Counted from the stretch's first letter, positions 8,811-18,127 are shown. The stretch: DNA of 64,000 bases from Bacteroides sedimenti (GCF_040365225.1 NZ_AP028055.1:1488001-1552000), one strand, 5' to 3'. The notes: generated from the sequence alone by a model not told the origin. Numbers and translations: made by a program.

Positions 8811-8954
8811 AGAAATCCTGTTAGGAAATTGCACTCGGAGGAAAAACCGTATTTCAAGCACAGGTTTAAGCCGTCGTCTGGTTAACTGGTAAGGTAACTT
8901 ATGATAATAAAACGTATTTCAAACGCGGGAGTCGTACCTTAATGCGAAGGGTGA

Positions 8955-9090
8955 AATTCATCGTATTGGTTTTTAATTCCAAGGCGTAAGAATTTAATTT
9001 CTAGGCATAAGACTTTTATTTCTTCTCGATAGATTTAAAATTCGATTCGATAGATTTTATTTCATCTAGACAGATTTAAATTCTCCAGTA
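8955..9090. repeat. Degenerate tandem array, 20-22 bp period (locus A)
   Basis: The word AATTC/ATTTC recurs with its C at 8959, 8979, 9001, 9022, 9043, 9063 and 9083 (steps of 20, 22, 21, 21, 20 and 20). Between the anchors are paired variants: GGCGTAAGA/GGCATAAGA, then CTCGATAGAT/TTCGATAGAT, then CTAGACAGAT. It lies in the 597-nt convergent gap between the beta-barrel gene and the TPR gene. I see no ORF or RNA gene here. Confidence 0.7.
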
Positions 9091-9352
9091 TTTTTTAGAA
9101 AAATCGTCTAAAGAGATTTGCCTCTCACTGAATTGGACTTGATATTTCAAGGAGTGGGCTTACAGTTTCGAAATAATTACCGGAAATGATTTACGATATA
9201 TTCTTAGTCAGAAACCGGCATAACATAAGATCTTTTATTTCCAAATTTGGTTATCATTACTTAAATGTGGATCATATAAATCGAGAGTTAAATTGTTAGA
9301 TTGATTTTTACTGGGATTGGGTTAATAAACCAGGCAACATCTGCCTGCAGAC

Positions 9353-9386
9353 AAAAAAAGGATTGCCGTGACGGCAATCCTTTTTT
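9353..9386 (-). terminator. Terminator of the dnaN-to-TPR operon
   Basis: GGATTGCCG (9360-9368) pairs with CGGCAATCC (9372-9380) around a TGA loop, flanked by A7 and T6 runs. It is a bidirectional intrinsic terminator 22 nt beyond the TPR gene stop. The preceding 8811-8954 and 9091-9352 hold no other feature I can name. Confidence 0.9.
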
Positions 9387-9407
9387 CTATAGAGTTAAAA
9401 CCTTGTT

Positions 9408-11111
9408 TTACTTGCAGTTTTTTTCAATCATCGGAATCACCAGCTCATCACCCAGTTCCTTTGCTTTGTTGAAGTTTTCACAAGCATCAGTCTTTTTACC
9501 CTGCTGCAACTGACAGAATCCAATCAAGCGATAGCAAGCTGCAAACTTAGGGTCGATTGCCAACGCATCTTTCAGATTCTTAATAGCCTCATCATAACGT
9601 GCAATACGCAGGTTCACCGCACCATATTCGGCCAGATATTCCTTATTGCTGGGCTCCATCTCAACAGCCTTCATAATGTCTTCCAACGCCCGTTTGTAGT
9701 TTCTGGACTTGTAGTTGGCCTGTTCACGAAGATAGAAGAAGTTTGCATTTACGCCGCTGCCTATAATCTGATGGTAAATGTCGAAATCGGCCACAGCCTC
9801 TTTGTACAATCCATTATCGCTTTTTACAATGGCACGTTCGGAGATATAAGGAGCAGCAGCTTGCGGATATGGAGCCGCATAGCGTGACACAGCACTATCG
9901 AGCAACACTATTACCTCTTTGTAATCTCCTTTCATCAGTTCTTTTGCTCTTGCTGCGCTAAAGAAGGTTTCGGGCGAAGCCAGATTGGTGTGGTTCACCT
10001 TATCGAAACATTCAAAAGCCTTGTCGAATTTCGTCATGGCAAAGTACACATCTCCCTGATGTTGTGTATAAAGAGGCAGCGGATTAATCTCGATTGCTTT
10101 ATTGATATCCTCCAGTGACGTTTCCAGAGTCCATGATTTGAAAGCCTCTCCCTTGTTCTGGATAGCGCTTAAGTACATCATTCGTGAACGGTTATAGTAC
10201 ACATCATCCTTCTTTCCGGATACTTTCAGAGCCTTGTTCAGATCGTCTTCTGCTTGAGCAAAGTGTTGGGCATCGGAATAGTTGGAGAAAATAAAATTGG
10301 CACGGCGGATATATCCATCGGCATTATTCGGAAACTGCGTGATAAAGTCGTTTAGCAAAGAAGAATACTTGTCGACTGAAAGTTGCGAAGATGCCATAAA
10401 AAGAGCAACCATTGCCTGATCTTCGTTGTTAGGTAGTGCTTTCTTGATGCCGATCTTGTTCAGCTCAGAGCTATTAAAATCGAATGCACTGATGACAAGT
10501 TCGTTTGCATAAGGTGCACTGATTGCATAACAATGAGTGGTATCCTTAGATGCAGCTTTCTGCACCAGGCCAAACACCTCGCCTTCGCTGTTCAGTATCG
10601 GACAGCTCACCAGCTTATCTTTCATAGACATGGCAAGCTTGAAGTATTTGTGCGGACCGGCCAGGTTGGAAACCTCTTCCACCTTCCCAATGGTGCAGGC
10701 ACGTTCTTTCTTAGTGGAATAAGGAAGCATTACGGCTTCGGCATCCTTGGCAGGCACAACAGCTGCCAGCTTCAGGGCCGGAGTGCTTTTCTTGCCCAGG
10801 TCTACCCGGAACTTAATTACATCGTACATACTGTTTGCTCCCAGAATAGTCTGCACAGGCAGCTGCTTTCCCTCAAAGTTAATCACCACAGCCCGTGCCG
10901 CCCCAACGAACAGCGTATAATCGGACAGTGCCACTCCATCTTCCGAAACAAAAAAACCGTTTCCGGTATTCAATAGTTTGTCGTTTTCATCGTATGTCAC
11001 CACGGAGAAGACAGCTTTTTTTGACTTGTCAACCCACTTTGGTGCATCTTTTTGTGCCATGGTCCACTGTGAGAGCAGGCAGAGGACCATAAATAGTATT
11101 TTCTTTCTCAT
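9408..11111 (-). CDS. Secreted trypsin-fold pseudoprotease with TPR repeats
   Basis: The 567-residue protein has a signal peptide (1-19, ending AQ). Residues 25-200 look like an HtrA/trypsin-type fold: GNGFFVSEDGVALSDYTLFVGA aligns with the region holding the catalytic His, but the His position is Thr66. Asp97 (YDVIKF) is kept, while the Ser position in the GxSGGP block reads L-V-S-C-P, placing Val168 at the nucleophile. Residues 230-560 are tetratricopeptide repeats (for example KRALEDIMKAVEMEPSNKEYLAEYGAVNLRIARYDEAIKNL, in part). It is probably a non-catalytic binding or scaffold protein in the periplasm. It is the last gene of the dnaN operon, 21 nt after rlmB. Confidence 0.75.
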   Translation of the reverse strand: MRKKILFMVLCLLSQWTMAQKDAPKWVDKSKKAVFSVVTYDENDKLLNTGNGFFVSEDGVALSDYTLFVGAARAVVINFEGKQLPVQTILGANSMYDVIKFRVDLGKKSTPALKLAAVVPAKDAEAVMLPYSTKKERACTIGKVEEVSNLAGPHKYFKLAMSMKDKLVSCPILNSEGEVFGLVQKAASKDTTHCYAISAPYANELVISAFDFNSSELNKIGIKKALPNNEDQAMVALFMASSQLSVDKYSSLLNDFITQFPNNADGYIRRANFIFSNYSDAQHFAQAEDDLNKALKVSGKKDDVYYNRSRMMYLSAIQNKGEAFKSWTLETSLEDINKAIEINPLPLYTQHQGDVYFAMTKFDKAFECFDKVNHTNLASPETFFSAARAKELMKGDYKEVIVLLDSAVSRYAAPYPQAAAPYISERAIVKSDNGLYKEAVADFDIYHQIIGSGVNANFFYLREQANYKSRNYKRALEDIMKAVEMEPSNKEYLAEYGAVNLRIARYDEAIKNLKDALAIDPKFAACYRLIGFCQLQQGKKTDACENFNKAKELGDELVIPMIEKNCK

Positions 11112-11132
11112 GATACAGGTTATATATTAGTT

Positions 11133-11879
11133 TTATTCTTTCTCAAAGCCTCGTTGCTTCACCGCTTCGTAGATAAGTACCCCCGCGGCAACCGAAACGT
11201 TCAATGATTCTATTTTGCCAAACAACGGAATTTTTATCCATTCATCGCACAAGGCAAGGTGATCATAGGAAACACCTGTATCTTCTGCACCCATGATTAT
11301 GCAGAGAGGGTCCTTATAGTTTGCCTGGGTATAATCGTAATCTCCCTTCTCAGTAGCCGCCACAATTTTGAAGCCGCTATCCTTGAGGTATTTTATGGCC
11401 GAAGTAATGCTCTGCTCCTTGCATACCGGCAGTGTGTGAAGCGCTCCGGCAGATGTCTTCATTGCATCGGCGTTAACACTTACGCTGTTGCGCGAAGGGA
11501 TAATGATAGCATCCACCCCTGCACACTCACAGGTACGGGCAATAGCTCCGAAGTTACGTACATCGGTCACTCCGTCGAGCATAACAAAGAAGGGAACCTT
11601 TCCCTCTTCGAAAAGAGTTGGCACCAAATCTTCCACTTTGTAGTAGGTCACTGCAGACAGGAAAGCCAAGACTCCCTGGTGATTTTTCGTTGTGATGCGG
11701 TTGATTCTCTCTACCGGCACCCGTTGAACAAATATATTGGTTCCTTTTAAGGCTGCGAAAAGTTCTTTTGAAAGATCGCTCTGGATATCTTTCTTCACCA
11801 GAATCTTATCAATCTCCTTACCCGCCTCAATGGCCTCAATCACGGCGCGAACGCCAAATATCATTTCATTTTTTTCCAT
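11133..11879 (-). CDS. rlmB: 23S rRNA 2'-O-methyltransferase, TrmH/SpoU family
   Basis: This 248-residue SPOUT methyltransferase resembles RlmB, which methylates G2251 of 23S rRNA with SAM. It has the N-terminal substrate-binding domain (1-85, MIFGVRAVIEAIEAG) and the three trefoil-knot motifs NFGAIARTCECAGVD, IIMGAEDTGVS and LNVSVAAGVLIYEAV. The start overlaps the end of recN by 14 nt, indicating coupling. Assignment to RlmB rather than another TrmH paralogue rests on overall similarity. Confidence 0.9.
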   Translation of the reverse strand: MEKNEMIFGVRAVIEAIEAGKEIDKILVKKDIQSDLSKELFAALKGTNIFVQRVPVERINRITTKNHQGVLAFLSAVTYYKVEDLVPTLFEEGKVPFFVMLDGVTDVRNFGAIARTCECAGVDAIIIPSRNSVSVNADAMKTSAGALHTLPVCKEQSITSAIKYLKDSGFKIVAATEKGDYDYTQANYKDPLCIIMGAEDTGVSYDHLALCDEWIKIPLFGKIESLNVSVAAGVLIYEAVKQRGFEKE

Positions 11880-13536
11880 GCTGTTTTAATAGTTCTTTTG
11901 CATTATTCATCGCAGCATCTGTCAGAGTAGCCCCACTCAGCATGTGGGCTATTTCCTTAATCCTCTCCTCCTCTTTCAGTTGGCGGATATTACTGCTGGT
12001 CGATGTTTCGTTATCTTGTTTATATACTTTATAATGTACTTTCCCTTTTGCTGCAATCTGCGGCAGGTGGGTGATGCTGATTACCTGCATGTACATACCC
12101 ATTTCTTTCATTATTTCGGCCATCTTATCTGCAATCTCTCCCGAAACTCCGGTGTCGATCTCATCAAAGATGATTGTTGGCAGTTCGGTGGCACCGGCAA
12201 TCATTGCTTTTATGGAAAGCATGACGCGGGCAATTTCACCTCCAGATGCTACGGATGAGATGTTTTGCAACGTTCCATTCTTGTTTGCCGAGAATAGGAA
12301 GGCCACACTATCGCCTCCGCTGATGTCGAATGTTGCTTTGGGGGTAATCTCCACTTGGAAACAGACGTTGGGCATTCCCAGCGGAATAAGCCGGTTCATC
12401 ATTTCTACCTCCACCAGTCGGGCTGCCTGCATACGCTTTTCCGTAAGTTTTGTCATGGCTTTGCGGAGTTTTTCCAGAAGCTCCTCTTTCTGTTTCTGAA
12501 GCACCTCAATCTGCTCACCGTAGGAGTTGATGGCATCTAGGCGTGAACGGAAATCTTCCTGAACACGAAGTAACTCTTCGAGGCTGTTTACATGGTGTTT
12601 CTTTTCGAGAGTATAGATCAGGTTGAGCCTTTCGTTCACGAAATCGAGCCTTGCCGGGTCAACATCCACACTCTCCTGTTCCCTGGACAAATCTCGGGCA
12701 ATCTCCTTCAGTTCGATGGAGAGTTCCTCTATTCTGTCACTCAGGTCGCCGGCTGTGTTGTATCTCTCTTTGAGCGGACGCAGAATACCGGATAGGCGCT
12801 TCATGTTGGTGAGCAGTCCTCCTTCGTCCTCCATTAGAATCTGTTCGGCGCTGTAGAGTCCTTCTTTGATTTCGCCGGCATGGCTTAGGAGTTCTGCCTC
12901 CTTTTCCAGTTCGATGTCCTCTCCTTCCGTCAGCCTGGCTTCGTCAAACTGATCGAGCTGGAAACGGATATAATCTTCGTCCGAACGACTCTGTTCTTCA
13001 AGCTCGGTAAGCCTTTCTAGTTCTGATGCTATCTTCCGGTAAGCCTGATAAGCCTCCTTATAGACGGAAAGCTCTTCCTCATCATGAGCCAGTGCATCGA
13101 GCACATTCAGCTGAAAATCTTCTTTATTGAGTAACAGGTTCTGATGCTGCGAGTGCACATCTATGAGCTGTTCGCCCAACTCCTTCATCAATGCGAGCGA
13201 TGCAGGAGAGTCGTTGATAAACGCCCTTGACTTGCCCGATGCCTGCACTTCTCTGCGGAGGATGCATTCTTGCGGGTCATACTCCAGTTCATTCTCTTCA
13301 AAAAAAGTCTCCATCCGGTACGGGGCGATATTGAAATGTGCTTCAATCACACATTTTGATGCTCCCCGTTTAATGGCTTTCACATCTGCTCTCTGTCCAA
13401 GCAGCAAACCGATGGCACCCAGGATAATTGATTTTCCCGCACCCGTTTCGCCGGTAATAACAGAAAAACCTTTATCAAAATTGATGTCGAGCGTGTCAAT
13501 CAGCGCATAGTTTTGAATTGATATAGATTGCAACAT
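11866..13536 (-). CDS. recN: DNA repair protein RecN
   Basis: This 556-residue SMC-like ATPase acts in double-strand-break repair. Walker A GETGAGKS is near residues 29-36, long coiled-coil stretches occupy the middle (about 155-370), and the ABC signature VASGGEIARVMLSIK and Walker B TIIFDEIDTGVSG are in the C-terminal half. The length is normal. It starts 2 nt after the DUF4835 stop and overlaps rlmB. No separate promoter is visible. Confidence 0.96.
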   Translation of the reverse strand: MLQSISIQNYALIDTLDINFDKGFSVITGETGAGKSIILGAIGLLLGQRADVKAIKRGASKCVIEAHFNIAPYRMETFFEENELEYDPQECILRREVQASGKSRAFINDSPASLALMKELGEQLIDVHSQHQNLLLNKEDFQLNVLDALAHDEEELSVYKEAYQAYRKIASELERLTELEEQSRSDEDYIRFQLDQFDEARLTEGEDIELEKEAELLSHAGEIKEGLYSAEQILMEDEGGLLTNMKRLSGILRPLKERYNTAGDLSDRIEELSIELKEIARDLSREQESVDVDPARLDFVNERLNLIYTLEKKHHVNSLEELLRVQEDFRSRLDAINSYGEQIEVLQKQKEELLEKLRKAMTKLTEKRMQAARLVEVEMMNRLIPLGMPNVCFQVEITPKATFDISGGDSVAFLFSANKNGTLQNISSVASGGEIARVMLSIKAMIAGATELPTIIFDEIDTGVSGEIADKMAEIMKEMGMYMQVISITHLPQIAAKGKVHYKVYKQDNETSTSSNIRQLKEEERIKEIAHMLSGATLTDAAMNNAKELLKQHGKK

Positions 13537-13538
13537 AA

Positions 13539-14465
13539 TTATTTAGAAGACTTTATTTTATCCCATGCATTCGACTGAGCCGGATTGATATCTACCAGCA
13601 TGTTATAGACCTGTTCCTTTTCGCTTTGTGTTCCTTTTGAGTAAACGTTAACCAGCTCATCTTTCTTTATCTCGGTAAACAGCTGAGGCAAGAGAGACAT
13701 CGGTTTGTTGTCTTTCGCCTTCTTCAGTTCTTCCAGAGCGGAGGTTATTTTCGCTCTTCCCCGGTCTGCATTCTGAGCCATTTCATCCAATCCGGTGCGA
13801 TGGTAATCATACATCATCTGACGGAAAGGTTTCATCTGCTCACTAAGATAATCTGTGATGATTGCATGACGGTTGCGGGTATCCTCGAAAGCTTTCCACC
13901 CGGGTTCACCGAGAGTCTGTGCAGCATTAACGATACTTTCGGCCACATGCAAAACATCTGTCCCGCCCATTGGAGCCATAGAGTCCATGTCGAGACCGAT
14001 TATCAGATAAGCATAATAGGCTATTACGGCAGTCAGGTTATTATCAATTTGGTTATCGCGAAGCTCCAGCGGATCAAACTCCAGATAGGTAAAATTGAAG
14101 TTCACATCCTTGAAGTTGAATAGCGTGGTGTTGTAGTTGGAATCGAACACAGGGCGGTTGGACTGCACAATCAGCTCGCACTTGAATGTTCCATCATCCG
14201 AGTGCTGCTTCACTGTAATATTCATACTACATGATATCCGTTCGGAAATGCTGTACTGTGCAGAGGTCCATTTCCGGTCATTGATAAATTCCGTGAGTGC
14301 TGTCTCCAGTGTTTTGAAAACCTGTGTATTGGTCCCCTGAACCTGGGAGAAATTGATACTCACCTTACAGTTCAGCTCCTGTGCCTTAACCGTCAGTGGG
14401 GTTAAAAGCAGGCAACAGCCGAAAAGGAGTCTGCGAAATGATTTATGAATGACCTTTTTGTTCAT
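13539..14465 (-). CDS. DUF4835 family secreted protein
   Basis: This 308-residue protein has an N-terminal signal sequence ending VKAQ. Its body matches DUF4835: ELNCKVSINFSQVQGTNTQVFKTLETALTEFIND opens the mature part, and an SNRPVFDSNYNTTLFNF block follows. The family is Bacteroidetes-specific and sits next to coaBC and recN in many genomes. Some members have been linked to type IX secretion under the name PorD, but I see no other type IX gene here, so that role is not assumed. It is in the middle of the operon, with 9-nt and 2-nt gaps. Confidence 0.85.
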   Translation of the reverse strand: MNKKVIHKSFRRLLFGCCLLLTPLTVKAQELNCKVSINFSQVQGTNTQVFKTLETALTEFINDRKWTSAQYSISERISCSMNITVKQHSDDGTFKCELIVQSNRPVFDSNYNTTLFNFKDVNFNFTYLEFDPLELRDNQIDNNLTAVIAYYAYLIIGLDMDSMAPMGGTDVLHVAESIVNAAQTLGEPGWKAFEDTRNRHAIITDYLSEQMKPFRQMMYDYHRTGLDEMAQNADRGRAKITSALEELKKAKDNKPMSLLPQLFTEIKKDELVNVYSKGTQSEKEQVYNMLVDINPAQSNAWDKIKSSK

Positions 14466-14474
14466 TTCCTCTTA

Positions 14475-15671
14475 TTATTTCATCAATGAAACCATCCGGT
14501 CGATGATGTCCGACGCCACCTCCCGTTTGCTTTTCAGCGGGAACTCCGTCTTTCCGTTCTTATCGATGATGATTATCTTGTTCGTATCGTGGCGGAAACC
14601 TGCCCCTTGGTCCTGAAGCGAATTGAGAACGATGAAGTCGAAATTCTTCCGTTCCATCTTACTCTGTGCATTCTGCAATTCATCGTTGGTTTCAAGAGCA
14701 AATCCTGCAAGCAGCTGGTCGTTGCGCTTAATCTTCCCTAACGAGGCGGCAATGTCCTGGGTGGGTTTTAATACAACTGTCATCTCATCGCCTTTCCGCT
14801 TGATTTTACTGTCGGCCACTACCTGAGGGGTGAAGTCGGCCACGGCGGCACACAAGATTCCGGCATCAGCGGATGGGTAGTTGGCTATAGAAGCCTCGTA
14901 CATCTCCTGTGCAGATTCTACGTCAATACGTTTTATGTTAGGATGAACCGTTTTCATCTGTACCGGTCCGGCTATCAAAGTAACCTCGGCTCCTCTTTCG
15001 GCGCATTCTTCTGCGAGAGCAAAACCCATCTTGCCGGAAGAATAGTTACCGATGAAGCGCACCGGGTCTATCTTTTCATAAGTTGGTCCCGCTGTTATCA
15101 GTACTTTTTTTTTTGAAAGGTCCTGCTCACTGGCGAAGAACTCTTCGAGCACTTTGATTATCGCTTCGGGCTCTTCCATGCGTCCTTTTCCTACCAGATG
15201 ACTGGCCAGTTCTCCTTCTCCCGGTTCAATGATGTGATTCCCGTACGAACGGAGGATATCCAGATTCTTCTGAGTAGAAGGATGAGCAAACATATCCAAG
15301 TCCATAGCCGGAGCAACAAATACTGGAGCTTTGGCCGAGAGATAGGTTGTGATAAGCATGTTGTCGGCAATTCCGTTGGCCATCTTTCCGATGGTTGAAG
15401 CCGTTGCCGGAGCAATCAGCATGGCATCGGCCCAAAGCCCGAGGTCCACATGACTGTTCCATGTTCCATCTCTTCCCGAAAAGAATTCACTGATCACCGG
15501 TTTACTGGTCAACGCAGACAGAGTGATAGGAGTGATAAACTCCTTGCCGGCAGGGGTTATGACCACCTGTACCTCAGCTCCCCTCTTTATCAGTCCGCGG
15601 ATAATATAACATGCCTTATAGGCTGCAATACTTCCTGTTATTCCCAGAACAATTTTTTTCCCTTTTAACAT
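14475..15671 (-). CDS. coaBC: Bifunctional phosphopantothenoylcysteine decarboxylase/synthetase
   Basis: This 398-residue fusion makes 4'-phosphopantetheine for coenzyme A. The N-terminal CoaC flavoprotein domain (1-185) shows GSIAAYKA, the catalytic His in SHVDLGLWAD, and PAMDLDM. The C-terminal CoaB domain (about 190-398) shows LITAGPTYEKIDPVRFIGNYSSGKMG, AAVADF and the KIKR segment. Both halves have normal length. It starts 20 nt after the exonuclease stop. Confidence 0.96.
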   Translation of the reverse strand: MLKGKKIVLGITGSIAAYKACYIIRGLIKRGAEVQVVITPAGKEFITPITLSALTSKPVISEFFSGRDGTWNSHVDLGLWADAMLIAPATASTIGKMANGIADNMLITTYLSAKAPVFVAPAMDLDMFAHPSTQKNLDILRSYGNHIIEPGEGELASHLVGKGRMEEPEAIIKVLEEFFASEQDLSKKKVLITAGPTYEKIDPVRFIGNYSSGKMGFALAEECAERGAEVTLIAGPVQMKTVHPNIKRIDVESAQEMYEASIANYPSADAGILCAAVADFTPQVVADSKIKRKGDEMTVVLKPTQDIAASLGKIKRNDQLLAGFALETNDELQNAQSKMERKNFDFIVLNSLQDQGAGFRHDTNKIIIIDKNGKTEFPLKSKREVASDIIDRMVSLMK

Positions 15672-15691
15672 AACACCTGATTTATTAAAGT

Positions 15692-16465
15692 CTACTTACC
15701 GTTAAACTCACGAAGTTTTATTTTAGTGAGAACCGCTTTAGTATTCAATGTAAAATCACTATTCAGCATCCAGGAGTAATAACCCGGATCTTTCTTAAAG
15801 ACTTCGGATACCGGTACACCTTTATATTTTCCGAAATTAAAAACCTCCACGTCATTATCATCATAAACCACTCTTCCTGCAAAATCCACGTTTCGGCTGT
15901 ATGAAGAAAAGTCGGCAAGGAAAGCCATGTCATTTCTTAAATCATCAGGATAGCGTTCGAGCTGTGCCTTCAGCACTTCGTATGTTGCGCGTGTATCAGC
16001 TTCGGCTGAATGGGCATCGTTCAAATCTTTATCGCAATAGAATTTGTATGCTGCGGAAAGCGTACGTTGCTCCATCTTGTGGAATATCACCTGTACGTCA
16101 ATAAACTTACGCTTGGTCATATCGATATCTACTCCAGCCCGAAGGAACTCCTCTGCCAAAACCGGGATATCAAAACGGTTGGAATTAAATCCGGCCAGGT
16201 CGGCTCCTTCAAAATCGCGGGCAATATTCTTTGCCACCTCTTTAAATGTGGGACAGTTTACCACATCTTCGTCATAAATGCCATGCACATTTGATGACTC
16301 TTCGGGAATATGCATCTCCGGATTGATACGAAGAGTTTTGGACTCTTCGTTGCCATTCGGATATATTTTTAAATAACAGATTTCTACTATTCTATCTGAG
16401 TTGATATTTGTTCCGGTTGTTTCAAGATCAAAGAAAACAATCGGGTTTTTTAAATTCAAGTTCAT
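15692..16465 (-). CDS. DEDDh 3'-5' exonuclease, DnaQ-like
   Basis: This 257-residue protein has an RNase T/DnaQ exonuclease domain (about 8-175): ExoI FDLETTG, ExoII in GFNSNRFDIPVL, and ExoIII HSAEADTRAT containing the DEDDh His and Asp. A short C-terminal module (FNFGKYKGVPVSEVFKKDPGYYSWML) resembles the DUF3820/exodeoxyribonuclease X-like tail. Proofreading together with the sliding clamp is plausible because the gene starts 9 nt after dnaN, but the replisome association is inferred from position only. Confidence 0.9.
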   Translation of the reverse strand: MNLNLKNPIVFFDLETTGTNINSDRIVEICYLKIYPNGNEESKTLRINPEMHIPEESSNVHGIYDEDVVNCPTFKEVAKNIARDFEGADLAGFNSNRFDIPVLAEEFLRAGVDIDMTKRKFIDVQVIFHKMEQRTLSAAYKFYCDKDLNDAHSAEADTRATYEVLKAQLERYPDDLRNDMAFLADFSSYSRNVDFAGRVVYDDNDVEVFNFGKYKGVPVSEVFKKDPGYYSWMLNSDFTLNTKAVLTKIKLREFNGK

Positions 16466-16474
16466 TTTATATTA

Positions 16475-17599
16475 TTAGTCATTTAACATCATTGGCATCA
16501 GCAACATCAGCAGGTCCTCGTCTTCTTCCTGTTCCAGCGGAACAATAACTCCTGCGCGTGATGGGTCGGCCAATTCAATTATTACATCCGAAGATGCTAT
16601 ATTGTTTAAAATATCGATCAGAAAGGTTGACTTAAATCCGATGCTCATTGGTGAACCCTGATACTGACACACCAGTGATTCCTCGGCAGAGGTTGAGAAG
16701 TCGATATCTTGTGCAGAGATAACCAACAGGTTTTCCTGCATACGGAGTTTAATAAGACTGCTGGCTTGTGAAGAGAAGACAGAAACACGCTTCAGCGCAC
16801 TGATTAGTTGAAGGCGGTCAACAGTAATCTTATTCGGATTATTCTGAGGGATCACAGAATTATAATTCGGGAATCGACCTTCAATCAAACGACATACCAT
16901 ACGATAGTTTTCCATATTGAACACAGCGTTTCTGTCATCAAATTCAATATTAACGCTACCTGACTCTTTTGGTAGAAGGTTCTTTAGGAGTCCTGCCGGT
17001 TTTTTGGGCAGGATAAAGGCAGCTCTTTCACTTCCTTTAGCTGCCATGGTTTTGCAACGAGACAGTTTATGTCCATCGGATGCTACAATCGTAATATCTT
17101 CAGTTGTGATATCGAAATAAACGCCATTCATTACCGGACGGAGCTCATCATCGGCTGTAGCAAAAAGAGCTCGGTTGATGCCTGCAAGCAGAATATCGGC
17201 ATTCATTTCCAGACGAACGGCATTGTCACCAAGTGAAGGTGAAGTAGGATACTCGTCTGCATTCTGTCCAACCACGCTATATTTCCCGTTCTGATACTGC
17301 ACAGAAATCTCATACGAAACTGTATTCACGTCAAAGCTCAGAGGCTGTTCAGGAATTTCTTTCAACGCATCAAGAATTGTCTTGGCACCAACCGCAAACC
17401 TGCCGTCTGCGTCACTTTCATTTACATCCAGCGAAGTAACCATTGTTGTTTCACTATCAGACACTGTTACAGATAGTTTTCCGTCCTTCAACTCAAACAG
17501 AAAACAATCTAAAATAGACAACGTGTTTTTAGAGTTTATTACGCGGCTAATTGCCTGCAAATGACTAAACAGAGCCGTACTTGAAACGATGAATTTCAT
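16475..17599 (-). CDS. dnaN: DNA polymerase III beta sliding clamp
   Basis: This 374-residue protein forms the ring that tethers the replicative polymerase to DNA. All three clamp domains are present: the N-terminus (MKFIVSSTALFSHLQAISRVI), the central block with GVYFDITTEDITIVASDGHKLSRC, and the C-terminal hydrophobic-pocket end VIVPLEQEEDEDLLMLLMPMMLND. The usual bacterial length is about 370. It heads the minus-strand operon running to 9408, with a -7 box 38 nt upstream. Confidence 0.97.
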   Translation of the reverse strand: MKFIVSSTALFSHLQAISRVINSKNTLSILDCFLFELKDGKLSVTVSDSETTMVTSLDVNESDADGRFAVGAKTILDALKEIPEQPLSFDVNTVSYEISVQYQNGKYSVVGQNADEYPTSPSLGDNAVRLEMNADILLAGINRALFATADDELRPVMNGVYFDITTEDITIVASDGHKLSRCKTMAAKGSERAAFILPKKPAGLLKNLLPKESGSVNIEFDDRNAVFNMENYRMVCRLIEGRFPNYNSVIPQNNPNKITVDRLQLISALKRVSVFSSQASSLIKLRMQENLLVISAQDIDFSTSAEESLVCQYQGSPMSIGFKSTFLIDILNNIASSDVIIELADPSRAGVIVPLEQEEDEDLLMLLMPMMLND

Positions 17600-17637
17600 A
17601 CTTATATCAGTTTAAATTATTATACTATTATAAATGA

Positions 17638-17645
17638 CAAAGATA
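17638..17645 (-). promoter_or_regulatory. Putative -7 box (TATCTTTG) of the dnaN operon
   Basis: The minus-strand TATCTTTG fits TAnnTTTG. It lies 38 nt upstream of the dnaN ATG and is the only good match in the divergent gap. Confidence 0.55.
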
Positions 17646-17753
17646 AATAAAAAGATTCTCTCACCAAATAAAAGAATAAAGAAAATAAAGTGAAACATTA
17701 GCATTGTAACGGATAAAACACTATTTTCGCAACCCGAATTATAAAACAAGATT

Positions 17754-18107
17754 ATGGAAATAAGTGGAAAAATAATTGCAGTTCTTCCTCTGCAAAGCGG
17801 AACGGGAAGAAACGGAACCGAATGGAAAAAACAGGATTATGTAATTGAAACGCACGATCAATATCCAAAAAAAATGTGTTTTAACCTGTGGGGGGACAGA
17901 ATTGACCAATTCGCCGTACAAATGGGAGAAGAAGTGACTGTATCGTTTGACATCGACTGCCGTGAATGGAATGGTAAATGGTTTAACGACATCCGTGCCT
18001 GGAAAGTTGACCGCAATAGTGGAGCAGAGATGAACGCAGCACCTTTTCAACAATCCGCTCCGGTAGAGTTTACCGCCACTGATGCGAAAGATGATCTGCC
18101 ATTCTGA
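17754..18107 (+). CDS. DUF3127 OB-fold-like protein with SSB-type C-terminal tip
   Basis: This 117-residue protein matches DUF3127: MEISGKIIAVLP, GRNGTEWKKQDYVIETHDQYPKKM, and CREWNGKWFNDIRAWKV. The family is predicted to be OB-fold-like. A disordered tail (about 92-112) ends DAKDDLPF, closely resembling the acidic DDDIPF tip by which single-stranded-DNA-binding protein recruits repair and replication partners. It sits divergent to dnaN. I infer an accessory ssDNA- or replication-associated protein; DNA binding itself is not shown. Confidence 0.85.
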   Translation: MEISGKIIAVLPLQSGTGRNGTEWKKQDYVIETHDQYPKKMCFNLWGDRIDQFAVQMGEEVTVSFDIDCREWNGKWFNDIRAWKVDRNSGAEMNAAPFQQSAPVEFTATDAKDDLPF

Positions 18108-18127
18108 CAAAACAAGATAGACAAGTT

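Noticed and set aside
13539..14465. Calling the DUF4835 gene evidence of a type IX secretion system
   Set aside because: No other type IX component or C-terminal sorting domain is visible, and the family also occurs in Bacteroides lacking that system.
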